A DNA stretch of 64,000 nucleotides from Okapia johnstoni (taxonomy: Eukaryota > Chordata > Mammalia > Artiodactyla > Giraffidae), in the NCBI GenBank assembly GCA_024291935.2, contig CM044311.1:29640001-29704000 (forward strand). Reading direction: 5' to 3'. Shown in pieces: positions 22,487 to 34,624 of this stretch. The notes beneath the pieces were generated by a model. The model searched no databases and had not been told where the DNA came from. It was given only the letters and a program-made list of their open reading frames with translations. Positions within the stretch are counted from its first letter, which is position 1; each line of letters starts with the position of its first letter. The translations under genes were made by a program, and so were the position numbers.

Positions 22487-22857
22487 CAAAACAAACAAAC
22501 TATAGCTACCTGCCTTTCCATACCTTCCTACCTGACTTTATTTCTTCTGAGGATGAGTTTTCCACATGTCTGCACTCTGACTCACCTCCTGTCATCCAGT
22601 GGAAGACCTCCACCCCTTTACTTACCTCCAGTCTCTCCTAAATCATCCCTCTGCCTTGTGTGTGGGGAAGGGTTCTTGGCATGCCAGCAGGGTGTAATGT
22701 CTCCCAACATAAACAAGCAAACAAAAAAGATTGTCCTCGTCTATTTCTCTGCTCCTTTTATAGCAAAATTTCCCCAAAGAATGCAAACTATTTTCTTGTT
22801 CAATTTGCCAGTCTCGGTCCTTAGCCTAGCCCAGTCAAACTTTTATTTCTCCACAAA
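22487..22857. other. Unassigned C+T-rich DNA
   Basis: No gene or named repeat was seen. The text (TACCTTCCTACCTGACTT, CACCTCCTGTCATCCAGT) is pyrimidine-rich and may be an old LINE remnant. Confidence 0.4.
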
Positions 22858-23078
22858 CCCTGGGTGGCAGTAGTGATAAAGAATCCATCTGCCATTTCAG
22901 GAGACATCAGAGACACAGGTTTGATGCCTGGGTTGGGAAGATCCCCTGGAGGAGGGCATGGCAACCTACTCCAGGATTCTTGCCTGGAGAATCCCATGAA
23001 CAGAGGAGCCTGGTGGGCTACAGTGCACAGGGTCGCAAAGAGTTGGACGCAACTGAAGTGACTTAGCATGCAGGCAAT
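22858..23078 (+). mobile_element. Bov-tA SINE
   Basis: The head is decayed and carries a small insertion (AGGAGACATCAGAGACACAG). The B box is GGTTTGATGCC. The body is good: GATCCCCTGGAGGAGGGCAT, ATTCTTGCCTGGAGAATCCC and AACTGAAGTGACTTAGCATG. Confidence 0.9.
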
Positions 23079-23334
23079 TCCAAAGCCTCCCTCTCCACCC
23101 CTAACAGCATCCATCATGCCATGTCCCAGTGTCTTATTATCAGCTTTATTTTATCTGAACACACTGTCTTATTTTAATAAAGGAGTAAAGGATTCTGCCC
23201 TTCTAAGAAATAAATCTTTTGCTTGAATGTCTAGACACTTAATTATCTCATTTCCTCCTATTTCTATGGCTTTCCCACTCTCCTTTCCTAGAACTTCTAC
23301 TTTGTTTCTGGTTGTTTAATATTGTAATCTTCTA

Positions 23335-24640
23335 GGATTCAGCTCTTGGCTTTCTTCTCGTATCCCTATCTATACTCACTCTCAATGATCTCATTCAGTC
23401 ACCTACTTTTATATTGTGTGTACCATTTATATGCTAATAGCATCCATATTTATCTTTCAGCCCTGAGCTCCAGTTTTAACACATCCGAAACAGAATCCTT
23501 GATTCTCTGCCCCCTCAAATCTCTTTAAGTGGCATCAACATTCACTCAATTTCTTGTGATAAAAGCCTTGATTCCTTTCTTTTTTCTTCTTCTGCCATAT
23601 GTCCAGTGTAACAAGAGTCTGACCACTATCCTTATATTGTAACCTGGATATTCCATTCTCTTAAATTATAACCTGATATGATAAAGAGTTTCAAACTTCA
23701 CAAACTCATTCTTAGTCTAAACCCCCATACCCTTTCTCCGAAGGCATGCCCTTGCTTGGCTGCTCAGTTATATCCAATTCCTTGCGACCCCATGGACAGT
23801 AGTCCACCAGTCTCCTCTGTCCATGGGATTTCCCATGCAAGAATACTAGAGTGGGTTGCCATTTCCTTCTCCAGGAGATCTTCTCAAACCTTCTTCTCCT
23901 GTGTCTCCTGCATTGGTGTGCATGCTAAGTCACTTCAGTCGTGTCCGACTCTTTGCCATCCCGTGGACTGTAGCTCACCAGGCTCCTCTATCCATGGGGA
24001 TTCTCCAGGCAAGAATACTGAAGTGGATTGCCATGTCTGCACTGGCAGGCAGGTTCTTTACCCCTGATCCACCTAACAAAGCCCTTCTCCTAAGGAATGA
24101 CCCTTTAAAAATGTAAATCAGAGCATTATCACCCCTGCCTGAACCACAAACAGAATAAAATGTAAGAGCAGCCTGGCAGGATCAGGTTTCTGACTGCCTC
24201 AGTGGCTTCAGCTCCTATCTCTCTTCTCCTTCCTCACATTGATCATGGACACACAAAACCTGTTCCCACATCCAGAGCCTTTGCACTTGCTGTTATCTCA
24301 GTCTGAAATACACATTCTCTTGGACACCATATGGCTAATTCATACTTTCCTTTCTTCAAGTATCTGCCCAAGCATCACCTCTTTAGGGAAAACATTCCCA
24401 GACAGACGTGAAAATATCACATTCCCCTTTTATCAATTTTGATTTTTTTTTTCTTCATGGCATGTGTTCACTACTTGCGAACTTATTACGTATTAATCGG
24501 TTTACTTGTTTGTGATGTGTCTTCAGAATCAGAAGAGAAGTCGATGAGGGGGTCTTGCTGTCACTGAGTCTCCATATCTTAGTAAACTGCCTGCTGTGTG
24601 GTAACCAGTAACTCTTTGTTGAATGAATGAATAAATGGGG
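23335..24640 (+). mobile_element. L2 LINE, long fragment to the 3' end
   Basis: The segment follows L2 in plus orientation. GGCTTTCTTCTCGTATCC and GATCTCATTCAGTCACCTA lead into codons reading HLYANSIHIYLSA (23424-23462), where L2 reverse transcriptase has YADD, so the catalytic pair is lost. After the SINE nest it resumes with TTTAAAAATGTAAATCAGAG, CAGAGCCTTTGCACTTGCTG and the 3' end TTGTTGAATGAATGAATAAA. It is inactive. Confidence 0.82.
23745..24080 (-). mobile_element. Bov SINE nest (Bov-A inside Bov-tA)
   Basis: The outer minus-strand Bov-tA begins GCTTGGCTGCTCAGTTATAT, reaches its head at TCTCCTGCATTGG (near 23916), then is interrupted by a complete Bov-A unit (about 23917-24035, AAGTCACTTCAGTCGTGTCC through GAAGTGGATTGCCATG). 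The outer head resumes as CTGCACTGGCAGGCAGGTTC and TTTACCCCTGATCCACC. Similar decamers (23907-23916 and 24036-24045, 8 of 10) mark the junctions. The whole nest lies in L2. Confidence 0.85.
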
Positions 24641-25094
24641 TTTAACACAGTATAGAATAGGAAACTTAAGTGAATTAAAAATCATACACTTTTACTCTTA
24701 AAAATTCACGGCCATGTTCCTCTAATGTTCCTGACCTCAACATATTGCTGGGTCTCACCACTCCTCTCTTGTTTCTTTCCTCTTCTCTATTTTTCTTCCC
24801 TCTTTCCTCTCTGCAATAGATGAAAATTGCAAAATACCTGTATCCTTATTAGGAAATCACTTACCACATCAGACTAGTTACTAAATCCTTTGCTTACAGA
24901 ACTAAAACACTTTTTAAGAAATCCTCATAAATATGTCTTCCATCCCTAGTGGGGATTATTCTGGTTGTTTCCAGTGCTCATGTAGAAATATTTCTTTTTC
25001 TCCTCTCTCTATTGTCTTGTCTTTCCTTTTCACTCTAAATGGGATAGCATCATAATAGAGGCTGGCTGCTCAGTGAGGCTCCAGAGCCATGAGG
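24641..25094. other. Unassigned DNA
   Basis: No gene was recognised. A C+T-rich patch lies at 24755-24810. Confidence 0.45.
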
Positions 25095-25420
25095 GCATGC
25101 TACTTCCCAAGGCAGCCTATTCCAATTTCCAATGACTCTAATTTTAAAAATGCTCTTTTTATATGATGGGCTAATATTTGCCTGGCTGTAACTTTGATCC
25201 ATTGGTCCTATTTCTGCTGGCGAGGGCTCCTAAGCATAACTATTTCCTGAGCAGAAATAGAACAGCTGCTTAACACCTCCCATATGCTATTGCTTTATAT
25301 AGTTGGAAATTGTAAATCCCCCAGCCTCCAGCACCTCCACCATACACTGTGTCAGCCTTCTGTTCTCTATTGTAAATAAATTCAGCTCTGTAGCCTTTCC
25401 TCAAATGACCCATTTACCAA
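25095..25420 (+). mobile_element. Ancient mammal-wide repeat, family not assigned
   Basis: Phrases in order (AAGGCAGCCTATTCCAATTT, ATGACTCTAATTTTAAAAAT, GATCCATTGGTCCTATTTCT) match a widely scattered old mammalian repeat in which 'cattggtcctagttctgcc' is diagnostic. The latter half is too decayed to follow. Probably inactive since early mammals. Confidence 0.5.
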
Positions 25421-25437
25421 ATACTTAATTACTTCTG

Positions 25438-25650
25438 ACTTCCCTGGTGGCTCAGACGGTAAAGCCTCTGCCTACAATGTGGGAGACTGGGTTCAGTCCC
25501 TGGGTTGGGAAGATCTCCTGGAGAAAGAAATGGCACCCCACTCCAGTATTCTTGCCTGGAAAATCCCATGGACGGAGGAGCCTGGTAGGCCACAGTCCAC
25601 GGGGTCGCAAAGAGCCGGACACGACTGAGTGACTTCACTTTCACTTTCTT
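25438..25650 (+). mobile_element. Bov-tA SINE, well preserved
   Basis: The head TTCCCTGGTGGCTCAGACGG (A box) and GGTTCAGTCCCTGGGTTGGG (B box) are close to consensus. The body ends with AGAGCCGGACACGACTGAGT and GACTTCACTTTCACTTTC. Its intact CpG-containing tail (GGACACGACTG) suggests it is relatively young. Confidence 0.95.
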
Positions 25651-26695
25651 TCTGAACTCAAGAGAGGACCAAAACCTTTTCTGGGCAATTCAGTCACTTC
25701 TGGGCTTTTTTTTATACTTGGCGGCAAGTATGGTATAAGTAAGTCGATTGTGAATTTCAATTTTAGCAGCTTAGCTATTTAATTGAAGTTTATTTAAAGT
25801 AGCGCAAGTGTATTGATTTATTCAATAAACATTATCAGGTGTCTCATTAGATGTAAAGCACTATACCAAGATTAAAATAAACCTAAGGCATTGGCACTGG
25901 TCTTGAAAAGTTTTCAGGTTTTTCAAAACAACATTTCATGCAGTTGTTAAATATCCTTATGAGCTTTAAAATGCCACTTAGGTTCTTTGGTACCCAATGC
26001 TGTTTTGAAAGGATGCATGAGGATTTAGTAACATCCTTAAGGCACCTCCAGGGTTATGGTGTCCCAGGGCTGAACTGAAGGGGACTAAGCCACTAGGCCA
26101 TTTCCCTGGTGATGGGTCCTGCATTTTGACTCCCTCTGGGTAAAATTCTCTACTTTCATTTTATTAACTTATGAGTTATAAGTTAATTTAGGGGGAATAT
26201 GCTATTATAGATTTGGATGAGTTCCATTAAACTCCATTAAAACTTTGACTGTAGGATGCATTAATAAAGCTTCAAAGTCAGTCAATCAAAAGATTGATGG
26301 AGTGTATAGAATAGACCGTAAAATGGAATATTTGATATGAACTATTAAATCTTTCAGAGGAATTCTCTGGAGGTTTGGTGAATACACATTAGTTAATTTT
26401 TTTTCAATTTTAGATAGGAATTTGGAGATTGTCTTTCTAACGTATGTATCTGTGTTAATGCTTATGAATGGGGACAGTATAAGATATTTAATTAGAGTTC
26501 TCTGTGATTCTGTTGTGTTGAATTAGTTTATCAGTTTAAGTTTCCAGTGAATTCTTACAAACATTGCCTAAAATTTTTAAATAAAGAGGTTTCTAAAGAT
26601 CTTTGAAATTCATAAATATCTGTAAAATTTCAGGAAGGGTACTACTCTGCTTTGTCTCAGGAAGTTACCAGATACTTCCAATCATATTGGATTTA
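25651..26695. other. Unassigned A+T-rich DNA
   Basis: No gene or clear repeat was recognised. A weak old-repeat signature (TTATTCAATAAACATTATCA, GTAAAGCACTATACCAAGA) lies near 25820-25875. Confidence 0.5.
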
Positions 26696-26699
26696 CTCA

Positions 26700-26870
26700 G
26701 TATAACTTTGAGGTGAATATTACTTTTTACTATCCCTATTTTTAATTGAGAAAGCTGAGACTCACAAATGTATGCCAATCACCACTATAATTGTGCAAAA
26801 CTAGTATTTAAAATTAGATCTTCCTTATTCTAAATCCCAGAAATAAAACAACTGCTAATAACTTAATATA
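26700..26870 (-). mobile_element. Probable MIR relic
   Basis: Read on plus, ACTATCCCTATTTTTAATTG, AGAAAGCTGAGACTCACAAA and TTAGATCTTCCTTATTCTAA follow the reversed MIR order. It is strongly diverged. Confidence 0.45.
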
Positions 26871-27049
26871 GCAGGCTGTCTGCTGGGTAGTAGTGATTAT
26901 AGTATAATATTCCAACATCAGTTATTAGAATGTGTTGTTAGTTAACTATGAGTAAGTAATATGAATAGTGAATGAATAAATCTCTTGTGCATTTTAGTCC
27001 GACAAAAATCCAATTAAAGACTGACTAGTACAGATAAGGGTAGTAAATT

Positions 27050-27230
27050 CTATTATTATATTCTTCATAGGGCTCACAGTATTCAAGGAGAAATATTTTA
27101 CTTCCAATACAGAGGAGATAAAACTATATCCCAGAGATGTTAAATAATTTGCCCACAGCTGCACAGCTGGAAAAATGCAGAGCTGAAATTCAAAAACATG
27201 TCTGCCTGCTTCTATAAACTTGCTCTCTTT
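27050..27230 (-). mobile_element. MIR relic
   Basis: Read on plus, GAGGAGATAAAACTATATCC, TTAAATAATTTGCCCACAGC, TGCACAGCTGGAAAAATGCA and GAGCTGAAATTCAAAAACAT follow the conserved MIR core in reverse (AGTAACTTGCCCAAGGTCAC, AGCTAGTAAGTGGCAGAGC). Confidence 0.7.
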
Positions 27231-27439
27231 ATGCCAGAAGAAATGACTTATATTTGGTTTCAATTTCATCTGAAATCAAGTGAATGGCCAGCTAAAATTA
27301 ATTAGGAACGATGACTATATTTTGTGGGGTTGGTTTTTTTTTTTGTAGGTTTGATAAAAAACATAGGGGAAATACCCTAAAGCAAAATTTCCCTAGGAAT
27401 TTCTTCTTAAAATGCAAATTGTACTTATTAAACCACTGT

Positions 27440-27720
27440 CTTTGTTTTGGTTGGAATGAGTGATGCTATGCGTTACAAACGACAAACCTCTGAAAATCCC
27501 TATGACTTAACACAGAATGGGTTTATTTTTCTTTCCTTGTGGGTCAGGTCTTTCCTCTCCAGACAGGCTTAATTTCCACCTTTTGGCTGTCATTTGGAAC
27601 CCAAGCTTGCAGAGTCCCCAAAAAGGGATCGATGAGTTTGGGATTCATGTAGGATGACTTCAAGCACCAGGTCTGGAAATGGTTTACATCGCTCAATGCC
27701 AAGGACCTAATCAAAGAGTG
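27440..27720 (-). mobile_element. Possible old LTR-type repeat
   Basis: The left part resembles the reverse of old LTR ends ('...agtggcttaacacaacaaaggtttatttc'), here ATGACTTAACACAGAATGGG and TTTATTTTTCTTTCCTTGTG. The right part is too diverged for a firm call. Confidence 0.4.
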
Positions 27721-29384
27721 GCAACCCAATTGCAGAGGAAACTGGCAGCTGTACAGGAGCCTATGGGCACTTGGATAATACTTTGAGTCTGTGCTTTGCT
27801 TCAGCAAAAACTTATTTAAAGATTCCTTTTCAACATCCGTACGCATTCCTGGGTAATCTGGACCCATCGCTGAGTCATTGTAATGCAAGCAAAACTGAGT
27901 GGTAGAACATAATAGATAGGAAGAGATTGCCCTGGTAATCAGAAAACAAAACAAACAAGAACATATGTTGATATTGGGTATAGGTTGAAAGGAGAAAATG
28001 TGGAAAAAAAAAAAGGTCTTAAGAGGAAGGCTGGAGATAGGAAAACAGGTATTTCCAAATGAGAGCATTTTTTTGTGACTTGCCCAAAAGCAGGAGCAAC
28101 TTCCCCAGAGAAAGAACTTGAGATAAATTTGTTTGCCTTCTCTTTCACTATTTAGAGTCTTTATCTTTGGAGAAAGCTAAAATGAATTAAAGGTATATTC
28201 TTTGAAATCATCAGGTTAAAAATAATATATTTCTGCCACCATGTAGGCACTTGTGGGATGAGTCAGTCAAAATTGAAGTCATTTTTAGGATGATTGCAGT
28301 ACTTTGAAGATTGGATAGAAAAGTTCAAAGAGCACAATAGCTGTAGCTAATATAATACTGAAAGGATTTCAAATTGATATAAAGATGGATAAAATAAACA
28401 GAGGTTTAAGAAAAGATTCTCATTGCCAATGACAAGACAGCTGTTTAGAAATTATTTGGCCAGCTAAGCCATTTCCAGATTGGATTATTATTAAAGAGTA
28501 GTGGAGGAGTGGAGATTCGAGTATATTTGATTTAATTTTTTAAGGGTGCTTTCTCCATGCTTTCTGCTATATATAAAACAGAATCAGCCTGTTAGTAGGT
28601 CACCAAGGATAAGTAAGTGAATTATGTCACTGTATTGCAACTAGTTTTGAAGCATTCTGAAAACATTATGACATTTAACCACTTTTTCTCTCCTATTTTA
28701 AAACAAACAAACATTGATTTTTCTAGGCAGATAAAATATGTGTTTTATGGGTATGACACAAGCATATTGATTTTCAGCAACTGTTTCAGCAGCTGTTGAC
28801 TTTTGGTTGATTTTATGCAATATATTTTCTGGACAAATACATGTTATAGTTATTTCAGTATCATGATTGGTAGCTTGAATAAAGTCATACCTGATTGAGA
28901 ACACAGAAAAAAAATGAATGATTGAAAACTGTCATATTTAAAAATATCTGAAAAAAGCGATAAATAAAGGGGAAGATTTATCCTGCCATTTTGATATGAA
29001 CTGTGCTATTAACCAAATGGTACTTGAGAAGTGACTCTTTACTTTAAAAAAAATCATAAATAATACATTAAAAAGAAATGTCAAAATTTGAATTTCATTT
29101 TTGCAAGCCTCAATGAATTAGTACAGATAGGTTCAATGATTGATGACTTTTAACACTACAAAAGGATAGACAACTAGACATTATGTGCTTACAAATGACA
29201 AAACATACCACCACTTGTGGTTTCACAAGAGATAGAACTTGAATCTGATCTAGCTTCCAACCTGCAAGGTGTACAAAGAACAGAGGAAGGAACATATGGA
29301 ATTGTACCATCAGGCTGCAATTATAAAAATCCAGACTATGGAAAACACCACTGGGAAAGTAAAAAAAGTGGAGAAACTATTAAT
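27721..29384. other. Repeat-poor block
   Basis: No gene or named repeat was seen. The 174-residue minus-strand frame that overlaps the left edge (27544-28068) lacks any domain and partly covers the old repeat. Complex sequence at about 28430-28620 (AAATTATTTGGCCAGCTAAG, TTGGATTATTATTAAAGAG) looks like unique, possibly constrained DNA. Confidence 0.5.
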
Positions 29385-29397
29385 CAAAAAAGACTTA

Positions 29398-29610
29398 GGG
29401 CTTCCTTGGTGGCTCAGATGGTAAAGAATCTGCCTGCAATGCAGGAGACCTGGGTTTGATCCCTGGGTTGGGAAGGGTTAATCCCTAGAGAAGGAAATGG
29501 CAACCTACTCCAGTATTCTTGCCTGGAGGATTCCAAGGACAGAGGAGCCTGGAGGGCTACAGTCCATGGGGCTGCAAAAGAGTCGGATATGACTGAGAGA
29601 CTAACACATA
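29398..29610 (+). mobile_element. Bov-tA SINE
   Basis: Both RNA polymerase III boxes are close to consensus: TGGCTCAGATGG and GGGTTTGATCCCTGG. The body has a short insertion (AAGGGTTAATCCCTAG). A 13-base duplication (29385-29397 and 29611-29623, 12 of 13) brackets it. Confidence 0.95.
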
Positions 29611-29623
29611 CAAAAAAGAGTTA

Positions 29624-32600
29624 AAGACAATAAACTTTAAAAATGGGTAAAATTAAATTATGTTTATGGAAGTACATTTATTTGATAAAATCTGTTTTAA
29701 ATCCTCAAGTGGCTGCTCTTAAAGGGACAGAAACAGCTTCTAGGATGAGTGGCAAAGTCATCTTAAAGTGAGCTGTTGTTACAATTTTGTATGTGTTTAA
29801 CTAATTTGTTAAGCTGAACATGTCTTTTTGTGTGGTTTACTTTATCTGTTTTACAGTGAAAAAAGTTGAAAACATTTAAAAAAATAATCACTGTAAGGAA
29901 ATTCTGAAACTCCATGAAATATTAAAGATGCATATGAATAGATATAACTGGTCTTTGAATTTATTGCAAAGAAATTCCAATTGTAAAAGGACTTGATGTG
30001 CTTTCTTAACTACTTTCACTCAAGCTATTTTCCTTTCCAACTTTTTCCATCAAAGACACTTTTGGTACATGTTTGTTTTTTTCTTTTCCAGAAGAAATAT
30101 TGATTTAACTGGGAGGCTAAATAATACCATTTTGCTTCTCCAAACTTCTTTCTTCTCCAAGGTTCTAAGTTTCAGATCTATCATATTTTACATTATTTTT
30201 TTGTCTACCTTACCATTTTTCCTTTGTAGTGTAAATGTCCTTTAGGATTACTGTCTCTGAATCAGAACATCATAAGTGTTGTCTTAAATATTGTGGAATG
30301 AGATGAGTTTTTAAGAGAGTATACATGTTTTCATAAGAGACCCATACCTTGAAAATAAGAGGAAATAAGAAAGCAAAGAAGATTGTTCTGTGGTGTTTAT
30401 AGAGTGACGGAAAAAAGCATTTCAAAGGTTATTTATCTAGGCCACATAGTGAAGTTATTTTATAAAACTGCAAAAGTAGCCATGTAGGAGCAAAACTGAA
30501 CAAAAACCTGCATTTGTAGATAAGTTATAGACTCCTCATAATACAGGCTCATTCTAAGCTGGACTCCAGAATGGGAATTTGTAAGAGTAAATCAGATAAT
30601 AAGGTATACGAGAATGATTTGAACCCCCATCTGTGCAAATATAAGATGAGGGAGTGAATGAGGCAGATGTACTGTCAGTGCAAAGTTTACTACAGGTCAG
30701 GCCTCAGGCTCAGTAATACCCATAAGCAGGCAATGCTCCATAACTATAGAATTAATGATTTTTTTTTTAAATAGCTGTAATCAGAGTCTGCCTCCCTGTG
30801 TGTGTATATGCATAAAAAAATCCTTATCTTGTTTATGAACAGGGAAAATTGTTATCCTTGAAGCCCAAGGAATTGCCATTATTCTTGGCTCAGGTATCCA
30901 ACTCCCCACACTGTGTCAAGTTTCTTTCTTATCAGTATATCAATAAGGTCTTATATGCCCTCTACCTTTTAAACTAAAATTTGGTAATAACACTTTGTTG
31001 ATTTATATCAACCTTCTAGCTTTTTTAATTCAAACTTTTCTTCTGAGGCAATACTCTATGTTGCCTACGGAGGACGTTTCTAGGGCACCCAATAGATTTG
31101 TAGGTCAGTTTAGCCAGGACACGGTCAGACTAAATAGAATATTGTGTGCCAAGTTAGCTAATGAAAGTATTTATTATAGCACAGTAACCCCTAATGTGTG
31201 TGATCTGTAGCTACATAATCAGGAATTGATTGCAATTCTATTTTCAAGTGAAATGCACTCTGTACTAATTATAAAGACACGCATAGTTCTGGAAAATTTG
31301 TAGAATCTGTACCTAATGTGATGAAATGTATCTAGGAATCAATTAGGCATACTTCCCCCCTCCAACCTCATTTTTGCAGCTTACTTTTGAGGGAACAAGG
31401 CAATTCCATTTCAGGAGCCCACCATGTTATCAAAAAAGCAGTGACCAGGTGCATCCTAACTTTTGAAATCTTTTTTGTTTGCAGTATTGACTATGATCTT
31501 TTGGTGAAGAAAACCTTGTTAATATTCCCATAGGTTTAGCTACTGCTTATAAGTTGTAGATTCCCCGAGAAGAAAGGCAATTTACTGTCTCCTGGGATGT
31601 TTGTATCTTCTCTCCTTCCAGAACCGGAGATGTGGCTGGACCTCAGGTCTACCATGTCGGGTACCAAATTCATTCTCTTTCTCCAAACTGGGAACCATCT
31701 TTCATTTTTATTTTGTGTGTATCTATAATCTCTTAGAGAAACTCCTAACCAGAACATGTTAATTGTCTCATGGGAACCAAAATTAACAAGTGAGAAATCT
31801 GCTTTGAATTTTGTCTATTGTTAGGCAACACTCTCTGTCTAAGATCATGATGGAATCTTTCTAGAATCACCTAAACTGGGAAACTGGAAGTCACCAATTT
31901 CACCTCCCTGTCCCCAAAGCCTTCTATCAAACCTGTTTTCCCAAATTGTTCCCTTCTGCCTCCCTAACTTTCTCTCTCTCCTTCCTCTCTGTTTTGTCTT
32001 CAGCCATGCTCTCATTAGTTCTAAGGATCCCTTAACTAATCTCTCTGATCTTTGCATTGTTTCCTTCCCATTCAATCTTTAGATCAACACACTCCAAAAT
32101 GAAACAAAGGATATTTCAAAAGACCTAAACCTATATATTTATGGATACAATACCTAAAAACTTCGAAAAGTCATATTGTTGCACTTGTAGTTTCTTTGAA
32201 ACTCTGTGATAATTGATCAGATACACTGCACAAGTATTGGTAATTCCTTTTCTAAACATGCTAAAAATGAATGGAAAGGCTAGAGTAAAGTGGGGGTTTT
32301 GTTAGCAAATGAGTAATGGAAACATTTATATCTTTGCTAACTTAAAACATGTGGCACTGCCTTCTCACTCTTTCTCAATGGAACTTGGCACTTTTGTGAG
32401 AAATACTTGGAAGTAACCTTGTTTGGAGATTCTAGGACTTTTTTCTGAGAAGGCTAATTTCCCGAGTTAAGATATCATGGAACACTCTATTATATAGTTA
32501 GGTTATAAAGTCAGAATACTTATTGTCTTTTGCATAAAATAAATTCTACATTGTTTTATGTATAATATTCTGTATAGTAATTCTTAGGTACTATAGCAGT

Positions 32601-32874
32601 TGAGAAGAGCTAAATTAAAAGAAGGAAGAAAAAGAATTACATGTGAAAAAGGCTTGCAGGCATTTAAACCATTACTCCTTAAAGATAACTATCATATTTC
32701 CAGAGGTGAATGTAAGATATGTAGTGAATTTTAAACTATTCTTTCTTGCCTTCATGGTTAATTCCATTTTATCAAACCATTTACAACTAATTATCTTAAT
32801 AAAAGCTAAAGGTTTAGATTTTGATTAGTCAAAGGTAATGGAAACATATTGCAACCTGATTGAGATTAAGTTGG
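29624..32874. other. Longest repeat-poor block (3.2 kb)
   Basis: No gene, Bov repeat or secure old repeat was recognised. The stretch 31040-31330 is notably complex (TTGCCTACGGAGGACGTTTC, AGGAATTGATTGCAATTCTA, GTACTAATTATAAAGACACG). A C+T-rich patch at 31820-32090 may be an old LINE remnant. No exon structure is visible. Confidence 0.5.
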
Positions 32875-33470
32875 GACTCCACCCTTTCTATAGATTTGAA
32901 TATTTGTGTTCCCCCAGATATATTTCTTGAATCCTAATCCTGATGTGATGGTATTTGGAGGTGACTCAGACAGTTAAGTATCTGCTTGCAATGCAGGAGG
33001 CCTGGGTTCAATCCCTAGGTTGGGAAGATTCCCTGGAGGAGGGCATGGCAACCCACTCCAGTATTCTTGCCTGGAGAATCCCCATGGACAAAGAACCTGG
33101 AGGACTACAGTCCATGGGGTCACAAAGAGTAAGACACAACTGCGCAACTAAGAACAGAATCCCGATGAGATGGTATTTGGGGTTGGGAGTTTTGGAGGTA
33201 GTTGAATTTGGATGAGAAGTTGGAGGCAGAGCCCCCTGTGATGGGGCTGCTGCTATTATAAAGGGACATAGATTATAGAGCTCTCTCCCTTTAATGTGAG
33301 GACACAGTGTGCAGACTGCTATTCATGATCCAGGAAAAGCACCTTCATCATACACCAAGTATGCTGACGCTTTGATCTTAGCGTTCTCAGAATTAAGAAC
33401 TATGAGGAATAAATGTGATTTGTTTAAGCCACCTAGTCTATAATATTTTTGTCTTAGCTTAAACTCAGAC
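32875..33470 (+). mobile_element. MaLR LTR (MST/MLT1 type) split by Bov-tA
   Basis: The left part has ATTTGAATATTTGTGTTCCC, TTGAATCCTAATCCTGATGT and GATGGTATTTGG. After the SINE it continues with GAGGCAGAGCCCCCTGTGAT, TATTATAAAGGGACATAG, TAGAGCTCTCTCCCTTTAAT, GTGAGGACACAGTGTGCAG, AATAAATGTGATTTGTTTAA and GCCACCTAGTCTATAATATT. This is the plus-strand order of an ERVL-MaLR LTR, including its polyadenylation region. Confidence 0.85.
32959..33157 (+). mobile_element. Bov-tA SINE inside a MaLR LTR
   Basis: The head is GAGGTGACTCAGACAGTTAA with B box GGTTCAATCCC. The body runs from GATTCCCTGGAGGAGGGCAT to AAGACACAACTGCGCAACTA. A 23-base duplication (32936-32958 and 33158-33180, two mismatches) brackets it. 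The duplicated bases belong to the interrupted LTR, so the pre-insertion site can be read directly. Confidence 0.95.
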
Positions 33471-34612
33471 AGCTGTATTTCAACAGGAGACATACATTAT
33501 CACTGCAAATTCTTGTATGCAGCCCATGAAGTACATACTGGATGGATAGAACCAATTCTCTTGCTAATACAAAAGATATCATCACTACAGATATTCCTTA
33601 TCTAAAACCCATGATAATATTGCATTTATTTGCTTATTAGATTTTTACCCTAAACCTGAACAAAATGGAGGCTGTGAGAAAACAAAAATTAAAGTTCATA
33701 CAGTTTAAAGCAATTTTTTGAATTGTTACTTGCAGCATTCTTTAGCTTACACAATTAAGAGTCTGATTAAAAGTAATATAGATGCAGTGATCACAGGCTA
33801 ATCCTACAGAAAACTTCTCCATGCCCAAACCAGATTTAATGAATGCAAGATTTCCTCAATATTAGTTTCACAGCAGAAGGACACATTGCTTTCATGCCAG
33901 GAACAAAATCACAATGGTATCTATCAAATAAATTCTTGAACAATATTACTTTGTTCACCAAACTATGATGCATGAAATACTAATACGTGATAAAAGAGTA
34001 TAGGATAGAAACTAAGTTATTAATAATTTTGGTGCAAATTTTTAGGTATTTATTAACACCTATGTTAAGTGAAATTGTTAATAGCTTAACAAGATTTTGT
34101 GGAAAATATTAATATACAAGAGACAGGTAATGTAATCTGAAGAATATGGAATCTTGTGTGTTAATAAATTGAAATCATAAGGAAATGTGTTATGAGCTTT
34201 GAATGGATATTGTAATATTATTAAACCAAACAATATAAGACAATATTAAAAAAACTTAGAGGCCTGCATCAGACATTGGGACACTGTGGGGAGAAGGTTT
34301 CACAAAGAAGTGGAGGTTACCAGGGTGAAGCCATAATTATCTGCAAAACCTGGTTGGGGTTGGTTTGCCATTGTCTTACATAAATACTTAAATTTCACTG
34401 TGACACTTTTCTACGGAGATTCTGACACGTTAAATACATTTTTCCGTAAAATTTGAAGCTGTCAGGACACCTTATAGCTAATATGACATAGTATTTAATG
34501 AGCTATGTGAATTCAGAGGAAGACACTAAAGTTCCTATTTCTTCTGAATGACAGCAGTTCCACAGATGTTGTATCTTTTCATAAAGCACAATGAGATTTT
34601 TCAGGGTAGTTT
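33471..34612. other. Unassigned A+T-rich DNA
   Basis: No gene or clear repeat was recognised. The part at 34260-34560 is more complex than the surrounding A+T-rich text. Confidence 0.5.
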
Positions 34613-34624
34613 AAGTTATTTTTC

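Noticed and set aside
22454..22873. 139-residue plus-strand frame beginning with a proline run
   Set aside because: The prolines come from the poly-C tract, and the rest is pyrimidine-rich sequence without recognisable protein features.
27544..28068. 174-residue minus-strand open frame, the longest without transposon similarity
   Set aside because: It has no domain, compositional signature or splice context, starts inside an A-rich stretch and overlaps a probable old repeat. A frame of this length is expected by chance in 64 kb.
29398..29480. tRNA-like sequence with A and B boxes
   Set aside because: It is the tRNA-derived head of a Bov-tA SINE, joined to the Bov-A body, and not a folded functional tRNA gene. 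The same applies to the other Bov-tA and CHR heads.
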